From positions 1-31,156 of IMG/VR virus record IMGVR_UViG_3300030002_000080: 31,156 nt of DNA; one strand, written 5' to 3'. Below are positions 1-7,983 of the stretch, piece by piece (position 1 is the stretch's first letter; the number at the start of each line of letters is the position of its first letter). The position numbers and the translations under genes are program-made. The DNA comes from a virus. The notes under the pieces are model-generated. The model saw nothing but the letters and a program-made list of their open reading frames with translations, ran no database searches and had not been told where the DNA came from.

Positions 1-37
1 CCGTTCAAGGCACTCGCCAACACCTAAGGAGACCAGA

Positions 38-481
38 GTGACCGACATCGAATACGAGGATCCAGGCATGACGGAGGAGGAGATATCCGCCATCTCCGTC
101 GACCTCGACCGGCTCAGCAGGCTCAAGCTCGAGCGTGACGCCATCGAGGCCGAGATCGACTACCTGCAGGCCGCCATGGTCAAGATCCTCGACGCCAGCC
201 AGGTCAAGGAGATCGAGATCACCGACCGCGACGGCAAGCCGCTCAAGGCCACCGTCGTGACTGGAGCCACCAAGACGTTCGACCTCGAGGCGCTGGCCGA
301 CATGGACAAGTCGCTGGCCGACGCCGTGTCCAAGCGCGTCGTCGACCGTGCCCGGCTCGAGAAGGCCGAGGCCATGGGCCTGCTCGCCCAGCCCAAGTAC
401 CAGGGACTGTGGAAGATCAAGGCCAAGAGGCCCTACATCCTGTTCACCGCACCGCGAGAGGAAGCAGTATCAGATGAGTGA
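38..481 (+). CDS. Hypothetical coiled-coil protein
   Basis: 147 aa, GTG start after a strong AAGGAGACC Shine-Dalgarno (27-35). The N-terminal third is acidic, followed by a predicted coiled coil (about residues 22-60) rich in Leu, Glu and Ile. No catalytic motif is recognised. It opens a tightly coupled three-gene set: its stop overlaps the next start by 8 bp, and the third gene resembles a ssDNA-binding protein next to a DNA polymerase gene. A role in replication is possible by context only. Confidence 0.75.
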   Translation: MTDIEYEDPGMTEEEISAISVDLDRLSRLKLERDAIEAEIDYLQAAMVKILDASQVKEIEITDRDGKPLKATVVTGATKTFDLEALADMDKSLADAVSKRVVDRARLEKAEAMGLLAQPKYQGLWKIKAKRPYILFTAPREEAVSDE

Positions 482-824
482 GGCACCGGAGGAAGAGATC
501 GACCTTGACGAGATGTTCGGGGTCCAGCAGACCCCGGACGCGAAGCTGATCGTCAAGGTGTCCTACGCCGACCTGTACGAGGGGCGGCCGTGGTACCCGG
601 CGGTGGAGTACGGCGATGGTCCACGGGTCCTGCAGTACGACGACCCGGAGGAAGGCACCATCACCGTCATCGAGTCCGAGGACGACCTGCGCAAGCGGGT
701 CACGGAAACCGCAGTACGGGCACTGGAGGAGTCACGCGCAGCCTTCATCGCCCAGTTCGACAAGCAGAAGAAGACCCGAGCGGCCAAGAGGTCCGCACCA
801 ACACAAGAAGGAGACCAGCAGTGA
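474..824 (+). CDS. Hypothetical acidic protein in replication block
   Basis: 116 aa, ATG start overlapping the preceding stop by 8 bp. I chose this internal ATG because upstream codons of the same frame lie inside the previous gene. The N-terminus is very acidic (EEEIDLDEMF) and the C-terminus is basic (residues about 98-107, KKTRAAKRS). The middle looks like a mixed alpha/beta domain. No family is recognised. Its stop overlaps the GTG of the next gene (GTGA), so the three genes are probably co-translated. Confidence 0.72.
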   Translation: MSEAPEEEIDLDEMFGVQQTPDAKLIVKVSYADLYEGRPWYPAVEYGDGPRVLQYDDPEEGTITVIESEDDLRKRVTETAVRALEESRAAFIAQFDKQKKTRAAKRSAPTQEGDQQ

Positions 825-1759
825 GCACTGACAGTGGATTCATCGTCCCGCGATCAGCAGCGATGGCGGGCAAGGAGGGCTGGGCGTCGTCCGGCGAGGG
901 CTACGCCAACATCGCCCGTACCGTCAAGACGGGCAAGCCCGTCGTCGTCCGGTTCCTGACCAACCCGCTGGATGACAGCAGGGACGAGACGCAGGACTTC
1001 GTGTTCTACCGCGAGGTCGGTGCGTGGAACGGCCTCATGGGTGGCCTGAAGACGCCCAACGGCATGAAGGAGTTCCCGGTCAATGACGTCATCTACTTCG
1101 AGGATGGCACCAGGGCCAGTGCGCCGCGTGGCACCGACCTGCTCTTCGACTCGGTGCTGCCGGGCAAGTACGACCTGCAGAACGGTCGCAACCGTGCACA
1201 GGCCAAGGACGTGCTCGCGTTCAACGTCATCGCCGTCGACGGTGACTGGGGCGAGCAGAAGGAGGAGTTCAACCCCAAGGACGGTCAGCACCTGATCGCC
1301 AAGCTGTCCGGCGCCAAGGGTCGCTCCCTGCTCGAGCAGATGGGCGCTCTGGCCGAGGACGAGGACGACTTCGATCCCACTGTGGGGGCGTGGCGGATCT
1401 CGCTGACCGGGTCGGGCACGCAGACCAACCTCATCCTCACCCGCAAGACCAAGGGCATCACGCCCCTGGACTTCGAGCCGGAGATCATCCACCTGGGTCA
1501 GTGGCTCAATGAGCTGCGTGGCGCGGTGGATGCCTGGTGGGAGGAGGCCAAGGAGTCCGGCGGCAACGCCGAGGAGTTCATCGATGACGATCAGGAGCTC
1601 GTCGACCAGTTCGAGCAGGCGGTGTCCAATGCCCCTGAGGTCGACTACTCGGTGATGAGCCCGGCACGGCTGAAGAAGCTGCTCGCTGACGCCGGCGTCG
1701 ACCTGCCCGCACGGGCAACCACGGCCAAGCTCATCGAGCTGGCCGAAGCCAACCTGTAG
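821..1759 (+). CDS. Putative single-stranded DNA-binding protein with HeH/SAP-like tail
   Basis: 312 aa, GTG start overlapping the previous TGA, with AAGGAGACC upstream (808-816). The body has a beta-rich core (RTVKTGKPVVVRFL near residue 31). A very acidic stretch follows (about 250-270, EEFIDDDQELVD). The C-terminus is a short helix-extension-helix/SAP-like module (residues about 278-312, MSPARLKKLLADAG ... TTAKLIELAEANL). An acidic segment near the C-terminus and a position just upstream of the polymerase gene fit a phage ssDNA-binding protein. That assignment is inference. It could also be another nucleic-acid-binding replication factor. A terminator follows. Confidence 0.55.
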   Translation: MSTDSGFIVPRSAAMAGKEGWASSGEGYANIARTVKTGKPVVVRFLTNPLDDSRDETQDFVFYREVGAWNGLMGGLKTPNGMKEFPVNDVIYFEDGTRASAPRGTDLLFDSVLPGKYDLQNGRNRAQAKDVLAFNVIAVDGDWGEQKEEFNPKDGQHLIAKLSGAKGRSLLEQMGALAEDEDDFDPTVGAWRISLTGSGTQTNLILTRKTKGITPLDFEPEIIHLGQWLNELRGAVDAWWEEAKESGGNAEEFIDDDQELVDQFEQAVSNAPEVDYSVMSPARLKKLLADAGVDLPARATTAKLIELAEANL

Positions 1760-1766
1760 TCAACAC

Positions 1767-1807
1767 GCTGAGGGGGTCGGTCCTAACGATGGATCGGCCC
1801 CCTCAGC
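1767..1807 (+). terminator. Rho-independent-like hairpin after the ssDNA-binding gene
   Basis: Inverted repeat 1767-1783 / 1791-1807 forms a 17-bp stem with two G-U pairs and a 7-nt loop. It lies in the only sizeable gap (1760-1826) in this part of the window. There is no long T run after it, as is common for high-GC phages. Confidence 0.7.
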
Positions 1808-1826
1808 CATTCCCTGAGGAGACCAG

Positions 1827-2075
1827 ATGAGTGTAGACAGGCCCAATGCCGGTAGGCGTTGGGGCAAGGCGCATTACGAGCAAGTAGCTCTCATGATCAG
1901 CGAGGGGTTCACGCATCAACAGATCGCGGACTGGTACGACGTCAAGCGCACGACGGTTCACCAGTGGGTGACATGGATGAGGGCGAAAGGGATGCTCTCT
2001 GACGACTGCCCATATTGCCTGGCTCCGAAGGAGCACCAACGTCGCAGTCCTTACTTCAAGAAGGAGACCAGATGA
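1827..2075 (+). CDS. Small helix-turn-helix protein
   Basis: 82 aa, ATG after GAGGAGACC. Residues about 15-52 read as a helix-turn-helix of the resolvase/transposase-like type (EQVALMISEGFTHQQIADWY then DVKRTTVHQWV). A C-terminal CPYC pair (about 62-65) may bind zinc. It probably binds DNA, as a regulator or a packaging or replication accessory factor. It directly follows a terminator and precedes the polymerase by one gene. Its stop overlaps the next start (ATGA). Confidence 0.7.
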   Translation: MSVDRPNAGRRWGKAHYEQVALMISEGFTHQQIADWYDVKRTTVHQWVTWMRAKGMLSDDCPYCLAPKEHQRRSPYFKKETR

Positions 2076-2320
2076 CCGAGTACCGCATCACGTTTGGCTC
2101 GCAGTACCGCCACGAGCCTCACCCATCAGCCCAATGGGCGCATCCTGATGGCTGGCTTGCCGTCATCACCGATGACCCGCAGCTCGTGCGTCCACTGACA
2201 CTGTCCGTTGTCGGTCAGGCATTCAGCTTCGACTATGCCCCCGGTGACCAGTACTACCCCACCGAAGAGCACTACCCACTGGGATGCCTCGCCCGCATCC
2301 GCCTCGAGATCCTCGAATAG
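2072..2320 (+). CDS. Hypothetical 82-aa protein
   Basis: The ATG overlaps the previous stop (ATGA) and AAGGAGACC sits just upstream, which decides this start over an earlier in-frame codon. The protein has no Cys pairs or membrane segment and appears beta-rich (SQYRHEPHPSAQWAHPDGW, then RPLTLSVVGQAFSF). No function is recognised. It lies directly before the DNA polymerase gene, with a 7-bp gap. Confidence 0.7.
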   Translation: MTEYRITFGSQYRHEPHPSAQWAHPDGWLAVITDDPQLVRPLTLSVVGQAFSFDYAPGDQYYPTEEHYPLGCLARIRLEILE

Positions 2321-2327
2321 GAGACCC

Positions 2328-5015
2328 ATGCCGTATTGGTCCGCACACACCCACAGCCGGTTCAGCGCCAAGGACGCGCTCCCGGCCGTCGACAAGATCG
2401 TGGCTCGGGCCGCCGAGCTGGGATACCCCGCACTCGCGCTGACCGATCACGGGAACGTGGCCGGCTCGGCGCAGCTGTACAGGGCCTGCCGAAGTGCCGG
2501 CATCGCACCCATGCCCGGCATGGAGGCGTACGTGGCCATCAACCGCCTAGAGGGCAAGCGGCCGGCATCCATGCACATGGGCCTGCTGTCCACCACCGAG
2601 CAGGGCTACCGCAACCTCGTGGGGCTGGCCAGCATGGCCCACCGCAACTTCCGCTACAAGCCGATGCTCGACTTCGGCGACCTCGCCTGGGCGGCCGAGA
2701 ACGGCCTGCTGGACGGCGTGGCAGCCACGTCAGGCTGCTGGTTCGGCCTGGCTCCCGTGATCATGCGGGAGGGCTCCCTGCTGGGCGTGCGCAACGTCCT
2801 GGAAGCCCTGCGGGGCTGGTTCGGGGCAGGCCTGTATGTGGAGGTCCAGAACCACATGATCGTCGACGTCGACCACGACGACGACCTCTACGGGCAGCAG
2901 CTGTACGCCCTAGCCAAGGACCTGAGCCTGCCGATGGTGCTCACGCAGGACTCGCACTACTGCCATATCGAGGACCGGAGCGCCCACGAGGAGATGAAGC
3001 GCCTCATGTCGTGGTCCGACGATCCTGACGATGCTGTGTTCCCCGGTGATGGCTATCACATGGTCGACGAGGAATGGATGCGCGATCACCACGGAGATGC
3101 CATCTTCGAGGCGGGCATGGCCGGGCTTGACGATCTGCTCGTCAAGGCGCGTGTGTCCATTCCAGAGCTGGACCACTTCACGCTCAAGGTCCCCGACACC
3201 ACGATCAGTGGTGACCCGGATGCCGAGATCGCCCAGAAGTGCACCCAGACGCTGGAGGAGTACATCGCCAGTGGAGCCATCAAGAAGGCCCATGCCGAGG
3301 CCTACCGTGAACGACTGCGCGAGGAACTGGAGGTGGTCCACGATGCCGGGTTCGCTGGCTACCTGCTGTTCACGGCCACGGTGACGGACTTCATGAAGCG
3401 GGAGGGGATCTTCTATGGTCCCCGTGGATCCGCCTCCGGGTCGATGATCGTCTGGCTGCTGGGCATCACCGTGCACGATCCGATCGTATGGGGATTGCAG
3501 TTCGATCGCTTCATCAGCCGCGACAAGGCCAAGCCGCCGGACATCGACCTCGACGTGGAGCACCTGCGCCGCGGTGAGGTGCTGGCCTGGCTGGAGGAGA
3601 TGTACACCGTCAGCCACATCGGCTTGTGGATGAAGATGGGCCTGAAGGATGAGGAGGAGGACGAGAACGGCGAGACCACGCAGCGTGGATCACTGGTGGT
3701 CAAGTGGAAGTCGAACGCCCGCAAGCAGGGCAGGGACCCGAACGAACGCTTGACTGATGAGGAGTGGCAGGCCCTGGTGAGCATCGCCAGCCACACGCCC
3801 TACTCCAACTATGGGGTGCACGCCGGCGGCATCCTCATCATCCCCGACGAGCACGCAGGATCGGGGATCCCCATCCAGTACGTGGCCTCGAGCAAGACCT
3901 TCGTCACGGCCTTCGACATGAACGACATCGAGCCCTTCGGCCTGGTCAAGCTCGACGTGCTGGGCCTGAAGACCATGAGCGCGATCAAGAGCATGGTCGA
4001 CGTGGTCGGCATCGACATGGCGGACATCCCGCTGAACGATCGCCGGGCCTATGCACGGATCGGGTCAGGGCAGACCGCTGGCATGTTCCAGCTGGAGGGC
4101 TGGACGTTCACCAAGGGCTGCTCGCGCATGAAGCCGAAGAACATCCACGAGGTCATCGCCGCGCAGGCGCTGTTCCGGCCTGCGGTGATGAAGTCCGGTG
4201 CGACGGACGAGTACCTCGAGCGGCGCAGCAAGGCCAAGCAGGTGCCCATCCGGCATCCGCTGATCATGGAGGCCACACGGGACACGTACGGCACGATCAT
4301 CTACCAGGAGCAGGTCATCAACATCCTGAAGGCGATCGGCATGCCCATCGAGGAGATCGAGCGGGCACGCAAGGCGATCAAGGCCTCCACCGAGGATCAG
4401 ATCGCCAAGGCCCAGAAGGTCATGCGGGACATCACCACCACCATGCGGGCCAAGGGCACGGCGGCCGGGATGGACGAGCACGACCTGATGTTCCTGGACA
4501 CCGCGCTCAACGCCTACGCCCAGTACGGCTTCAACAAGGCCCACGCCACCGCCTACGGGTGGCTGGCCTACATCACGGCGTGGTTCTCCGTGAACCATCC
4601 CGTGGCGTACTGGTCGAGCCTGCTCAATGCCTACGTCGGCGACAAGCAGGAGTCGGGCTACCTGAGCGCAGCACGCAAGGCCGGGGTGAAGATCCGCGGC
4701 CCGCACGTCAACCTGTCCAAGGTCGGGTACGTGGCAGACCTGGAGAAGGGCGCCATCCGCAAGGGGCTGACAGCGATCAAGGGAGTGGGCGAGAAGTCCG
4801 CTACCGAGCTGGTGGCCAACCAGCCGTACACCTCGCTCGTGGACATCGGTGCGCGGGTGAACGCACGACGGGTCAGTGGTGCCAAGGCACTGCGAGACGG
4901 TCACTCTCCAGCAGCCTGCGGAGGGATCGTTGCGGCCCTGAACGAAGCAGGGGCCCTGTACGGGCTCGTGGAGCAAGCCGAACTGTTCGCACCGACCAAG
5001 AAGGAGAACGCATGA
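2328..5015 (+). CDS. dnaE: DNA polymerase III alpha subunit (DnaE-like) with PHP domain
   Basis: 895 aa, ATG after GGAGACCC. This is the replicative C-family DNA polymerase. The N-terminal PHP domain has HTHS at 7-10, TDH at 39-41, an E in PGMEAYV, and a later QDSHY, so its metal site looks largely intact. The palm has GPRGSASGS and the catalytic PDIDLD motif (D405, D407), plus a third acidic residue, D543, in LVKLDVLGLK. A thumb/finger motif FNKAHATAYGWLAY follows. Near the end is a helix-hairpin-helix (IKGVGEKSA). At 895 aa it is shorter than bacterial DnaE (about 1160), apparently lacking the C-terminal OB/tau-binding region. It would replicate the phage genome. Confidence 0.95.
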   Translation: MPYWSAHTHSRFSAKDALPAVDKIVARAAELGYPALALTDHGNVAGSAQLYRACRSAGIAPMPGMEAYVAINRLEGKRPASMHMGLLSTTEQGYRNLVGLASMAHRNFRYKPMLDFGDLAWAAENGLLDGVAATSGCWFGLAPVIMREGSLLGVRNVLEALRGWFGAGLYVEVQNHMIVDVDHDDDLYGQQLYALAKDLSLPMVLTQDSHYCHIEDRSAHEEMKRLMSWSDDPDDAVFPGDGYHMVDEEWMRDHHGDAIFEAGMAGLDDLLVKARVSIPELDHFTLKVPDTTISGDPDAEIAQKCTQTLEEYIASGAIKKAHAEAYRERLREELEVVHDAGFAGYLLFTATVTDFMKREGIFYGPRGSASGSMIVWLLGITVHDPIVWGLQFDRFISRDKAKPPDIDLDVEHLRRGEVLAWLEEMYTVSHIGLWMKMGLKDEEEDENGETTQRGSLVVKWKSNARKQGRDPNERLTDEEWQALVSIASHTPYSNYGVHAGGILIIPDEHAGSGIPIQYVASSKTFVTAFDMNDIEPFGLVKLDVLGLKTMSAIKSMVDVVGIDMADIPLNDRRAYARIGSGQTAGMFQLEGWTFTKGCSRMKPKNIHEVIAAQALFRPAVMKSGATDEYLERRSKAKQVPIRHPLIMEATRDTYGTIIYQEQVINILKAIGMPIEEIERARKAIKASTEDQIAKAQKVMRDITTTMRAKGTAAGMDEHDLMFLDTALNAYAQYGFNKAHATAYGWLAYITAWFSVNHPVAYWSSLLNAYVGDKQESGYLSAARKAGVKIRGPHVNLSKVGYVADLEKGAIRKGLTAIKGVGEKSATELVANQPYTSLVDIGARVNARRVSGAKALRDGHSPAACGGIVAALNEAGALYGLVEQAELFAPTKKENA

Positions 5016-5404
5016 GCACCAAGCACCTACTCATCTGTGACGCCTGTAGCACAGAGGTGTCCGAGCAGGACAAGTTCCTGCGCGGCGGGCTGCCACCGAT
5101 GTGGATGTCTGTCAGTAAGGACCCTGCAGCGTCCCCATGGCATGTGTGCTCGTGGGACTGCCTGCGCTCGTTTGGCGACAGGATGGACCGCGAGAAGAAG
5201 GAACGAGAGGCAGCCCTTGAGCGCAGGGCAGCACAGGACGGCATGCACCAGATCGCCACTGGCAAGTCTCAGTTCGATCGCATCACCCCGCACGCTGTCG
5301 ACCACCCGAAGGACTGGGGCGGCACCGGTGGAGCTACCGAGGTTCACGAGATCCACTACGGGATCGGCAAGCCCGGCGATCCGCTTCCCCCGGACGCCGC
5401 CTGA
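5012..5404 (+). CDS. Hypothetical zinc-binding protein
   Basis: 130 aa, start overlapping the polymerase stop (ATGA) with AAGGAG upstream. Two cysteine pairs, C9/C12 (CDAC) and C46/C50 (CSWDC), are typical of a small treble-clef or zinc-ribbon fold. A charged helix follows (about 56-75, MDREKKEREAALERRA). The rest appears unstructured. The function is unknown; coupling to the polymerase suggests a replication accessory. Confidence 0.75.
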   Translation: MSTKHLLICDACSTEVSEQDKFLRGGLPPMWMSVSKDPAASPWHVCSWDCLRSFGDRMDREKKEREAALERRAAQDGMHQIATGKSQFDRITPHAVDHPKDWGGTGGATEVHEIHYGIGKPGDPLPPDAA

Positions 5405-5580
5405 TGGACCCGGATGTCTGCCTAGCCGAGATCCGCCTCATACTCGACGATCACGCCTCCGGGGAATGGGTGGACCTCGACCGTCTGACCCACCTGATCA
5501 ACTCGATGGACGAATGGATATCCAGCGGAGGCTTCCTGCCCCAGGCATGGCGGGACGCCCACGCGCCACTGACGAACTAG
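5404..5580 (+). CDS. Hypothetical 58-aa protein
   Basis: The ATG overlaps the preceding stop by one base (TGATG), and the reading frame is open to TAG at 5578-5580. The product is acidic and helical (CLAEIRLILDDHASGEW, then LDRLTHLINSMDEW). No motif is recognised. The tight coupling and high GC at third codon positions support a real gene. Confidence 0.65.
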   Translation: MDPDVCLAEIRLILDDHASGEWVDLDRLTHLINSMDEWISSGGFLPQAWRDAHAPLTN

Positions 5581-5603
5581 CCCCACACCAACAAGGAGAC
5601 CAG

Positions 5604-6449
5604 ATGACGATCGATCCACTGGACGCCATCGCAGCAGAGCGAGGGACGCCCAAGCCCATCACCACAGCAATCAACGCATGGAAGAACAATGGCAGCGTGT
5701 ACGACTCTCGCGCTGTCGAGCGGGTGCAGGAGGTCATGCGCAAGGACCTGCTCACCGACCATCGCAGCCAGTCCGCCGGCCGCATCAGGCCGTCCATGAT
5801 CGGCAGCGACTGCCGGCGCCTGCACGCCCTGTCCTTCGCCGGGTTCGAGAAGGCCGCATTCAGTGAGAAGTCCCTCGGCTTCATGGACTCCGGCACGTGG
5901 GCGCACTACCAGTGGCAGGCCATGCTGCTGAGCGCCTGGTACCAGGGCTACGGCGGCATCACCGACATCGAGGTGCCCGTCACCTACCGGCCGTGGAAGC
6001 TCGTCGGATCCATGGACGGCGTGCAGCCGGACCTGAGCATCTTCGAACTGAAGACGTCCGGCTACTTCAAGTACTACGGCGGAAAGTACTCCATCGGCAT
6101 GGCCAACGCCCCGGAGCCGACACTGGACCACCTCCAGCAGATCAATGGCTACATGAAGGCCAAGGGCGTGCAATGGGCGTCCATCGTCTACTTGTCCCGG
6201 GATAACAACAACGACTTCATCGAGTTCCGGGTGCAGTTCGACCAGGCTGTGTTCGATGCCAAGGACATGGCCATCCGATCCACCCTGAAGTCCGTCAGGG
6301 ACGGCGAGCTGCCACCCATGCTCGAAGGCTGCCGGCGTGTCTGGGAGGGCGACACCCTCGACGGGGTCACCTCCGCCCAGAAGGCCACATGGGAGGGCGT
6401 GTTCGACCGCTGCGACTTCCACCACATCTGCCCGAAAGCGATCCTGTGA
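5604..6449 (+). CDS. Cas4/RecB-like PD-(D/E)XK exonuclease
   Basis: 281 aa, ATG after AAGGAGACC. Motifs of the RecB/Cas4 nuclease fold are visible: H101 in GTWAHYQ, D138 in GSMDG, E148-x-K150 in FELKTSG, and the QxxxY pair Q179/Y183. Four cysteines, C70 (SDCRR), C243 (GCRR), C270 and C276 (CDFHHIC), fit an iron-sulfur cluster as in Cas4-like exonucleases. The likely role is DNA end processing in phage recombination or replication. There are no CRISPR genes nearby, so a Cas role is not implied. The stop overlaps the next GTG. Confidence 0.88.
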   Translation: MTIDPLDAIAAERGTPKPITTAINAWKNNGSVYDSRAVERVQEVMRKDLLTDHRSQSAGRIRPSMIGSDCRRLHALSFAGFEKAAFSEKSLGFMDSGTWAHYQWQAMLLSAWYQGYGGITDIEVPVTYRPWKLVGSMDGVQPDLSIFELKTSGYFKYYGGKYSIGMANAPEPTLDHLQQINGYMKAKGVQWASIVYLSRDNNNDFIEFRVQFDQAVFDAKDMAIRSTLKSVRDGELPPMLEGCRRVWEGDTLDGVTSAQKATWEGVFDRCDFHHICPKAIL

Positions 6450-6769
6450 GCGAGGACGGCCTGATCCTCAAGGAAGAGGGGATTGCCCTCGCCCTGAGCA
6501 GGCATGCGCTGTTCGAGTGGAAGCGTGAGTTCCGCAGGGTCGTGCGGATGCTGGCCAAGAAGGGCTCTCCGTTCACCTCCGAGGACGTGCTGGAGTACAC
6601 CGGCTTGCCCAACGGGGACATCGCCACGAACGCCAACAACGCGGTGGGCGCCATGATGAACGCCATGGCCAAGGAGGGCTGGATCCGCAAGACGAACGAG
6701 CGGAGCAAGGCCACCCGGCCCACCTCCCACGGCCGCGAGCTCGCAGTGTGGGTGGGAGAGGACCTGTGA
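6446..6769 (+). CDS. Winged-helix-like protein
   Basis: 107 aa, GTG start overlapping the nuclease stop (GTGA). The middle (about 33-85) looks like a winged helix-turn-helix: KGSPFTSEDVLEYTGLP, then a helix with NAVGAMMNAMAKEGWI and a basic wing. It probably binds DNA. Its position between an exonuclease and a RuvC-like resolvase suggests a recombination or replication role. The exact function is not known. Confidence 0.7.
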   Translation: MSEDGLILKEEGIALALSRHALFEWKREFRRVVRMLAKKGSPFTSEDVLEYTGLPNGDIATNANNAVGAMMNAMAKEGWIRKTNERSKATRPTSHGRELAVWVGEDL

Positions 6770-7239
6770 CCGCCATGGGAATCGACTTCGGGGTCCGCAG
6801 GGTGGCTGTGGCCACCAACGACGGGGAGATGGTGGACGAGGCCCTGTTCCGGACGGTCCCGCCCGGGGTGGAGAACGACGTCGACGCCATGGACCTGATC
6901 TACCGGTACGTTCATGACCGGGTTTACTACGTCAGGCCGCAGCTGGTGGCCATCGAGAGCCCGATTCAGGGGCACTCGGCGAACATCAAGACCGGGCTGC
7001 GACTCGCCGCTGTGACGGGCGTGCTTGCAGTCGCCTGTAGGCACGCTGGATCATCTACGGTATCGGTGGCACCAGCAGAGTGGAAGAAGGCGGTCACGGG
7101 GCATGGGGACGCAGACAAAGAGCAGGTCAGCAAGTGGCTCTCCGACAATCGACCAGACTTGTTCGCCGCCTGCGACTCCCAGGACCTCGTCGACGCCACC
7201 TGCATGGCGCTATATGCCCAAGCCCTACTGGACCGATGA
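6766..7239 (+). CDS. RuvC-like Holliday junction resolvase
   Basis: 157 aa, GTG start overlapping the previous stop (GTGA). RNase H-fold motifs of RuvC are present in order: D7 in GIDFG, E64 in VAIESP, a helix with VAPAEWKKAVTGHG, and D140/D143 in SQDLVDA. All four acidic catalytic residues are in place. It would resolve branched DNA before packaging. It follows the Cas4-like nuclease, so recombination genes are grouped. The WhiB gene starts 26 bp before its end. Confidence 0.9.
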   Translation: MTAMGIDFGVRRVAVATNDGEMVDEALFRTVPPGVENDVDAMDLIYRYVHDRVYYVRPQLVAIESPIQGHSANIKTGLRLAAVTGVLAVACRHAGSSTVSVAPAEWKKAVTGHGDADKEQVSKWLSDNRPDLFAACDSQDLVDATCMALYAQALLDR

Positions 7240-7510
7240 CGCCGACTGCCTGGGGTATCCGCTGGAGCCGTTCTTCGGCACCTTGGAGGACCCCCTCACA
7301 GCCAAGGAGGCCAAGCAGGCCAAGACCATCTGTGGAGCCTGCCCAGTGCAACGCGACTGCCTCATCTCTGCTTTCCGGGACGATGAGAAGTACGGCATCT
7401 GGGCAGGCTTCACTGCTGTCGAGCGCAGGCGCATGCTCAAGGACTCGGACAAGGACTGGCGCGTCGTCATCATGAAGTGGGACATGTGGATGGAAGGACG
7501 CACCGGATGA
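7214..7510 (+). CDS. WhiB-family iron-sulfur regulator
   Basis: 98 aa, ATG start inside the resolvase 3' end. Four cysteines have WhiB spacing: C12, C40, C43 and C49 (CGACPVQRDC). They are followed by the turn GIWAGFTAVERRR, which matches the G-(V/I)-W-x-G region that binds the primary sigma factor. WhiB-like proteins are confined to actinobacteria and their phages and act as redox-sensitive transcription factors. A phage copy could redirect host transcription. The C-terminus is short and not strongly basic. Confidence 0.88.
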   Translation: MPKPYWTDDADCLGYPLEPFFGTLEDPLTAKEAKQAKTICGACPVQRDCLISAFRDDEKYGIWAGFTAVERRRMLKDSDKDWRVVIMKWDMWMEGRTG

Positions 7511-7983
7511 CTACCGCAATCCGTCAGCGCAAGAAGGCCGACGCCGCTATCAAGGCCGCCGAGCGGGCTGATGTGGCGCTGAGGGCATACAAGCTGCGCC
7601 AGCAGGGCTACTCCTGGTGGGAGGTCGCCGAGGACGTGCAGGTCTCCGAGGCCGTTGCCGGAAGGCTCATCAACGAGCAACTGGAGGAGGCGGCCCGGCT
7701 CATCGACGAGGGCACCAAGCGCACACTGCTGGCGCTCGAGGTCGACCGCCTGGACCAGCTGCAGAAGGGCATCTGGCGGCAGGCCATCTCCGGTGACCTG
7801 CGTGCCGTGGAGACCGTCCTGAAGATCATCTCCACCCGGGCCAAGCTGCTCGGCCTGGACGACATCACCATCAACAACATCACCAACAACACCGTGGTGA
7901 TCGCAGGCAACGGCCCCGACTACGTGGAGGCCCTGAAGGCGTTCGCCACCTCCACCGCACCACTGGAGATTGAGGCCTCATGA
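7507..7983 (+). CDS. Putative terminase small subunit / HTH protein
   Basis: 158 aa, ATG overlapping the WhiB stop (ATGA). A basic N-terminus is followed by a helix-turn-helix (about 29-55, KLRQQGYSWWEVAED, then VSEAVAGRL). A helical oligomerisation region contains the phrase STRAKLLGLD (about 116-125), which is frequent in terminase small subunits of actinophages. No large terminase is in the window, so the name rests on similarity by eye. Another DNA-binding role is possible. Confidence 0.55.
   Translation: MTTAIRQRKKADAAIKAAERADVALRAYKLRQQGYSWWEVAEDVQVSEAVAGRLINEQLEEAARLIDEGTKRTLLALEVDRLDQLQKGIWRQAISGDLRAVETVLKIISTRAKLLGLDDITINNITNNTVVIAGNGPDYVEALKAFATSTAPLEIEAS

Noticed and set aside
854-1492. 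212-aa minus-strand frame
   Set aside because: Antisense of the putative ssDNA-binding gene, with no ribosome-binding site and shadow-like composition.
3764-5015. Long plus-strand frame overlapping the polymerase
   Set aside because: It is an out-of-frame shadow rich in Arg, Gly and His. Only its part from 5012 is a real gene.
5604-6449. Possible CRISPR-Cas locus because of the Cas4-like gene
   Set aside because: No repeat-spacer array or other cas gene is seen in the window. Cas4-like exonucleases are common in phages for recombination.
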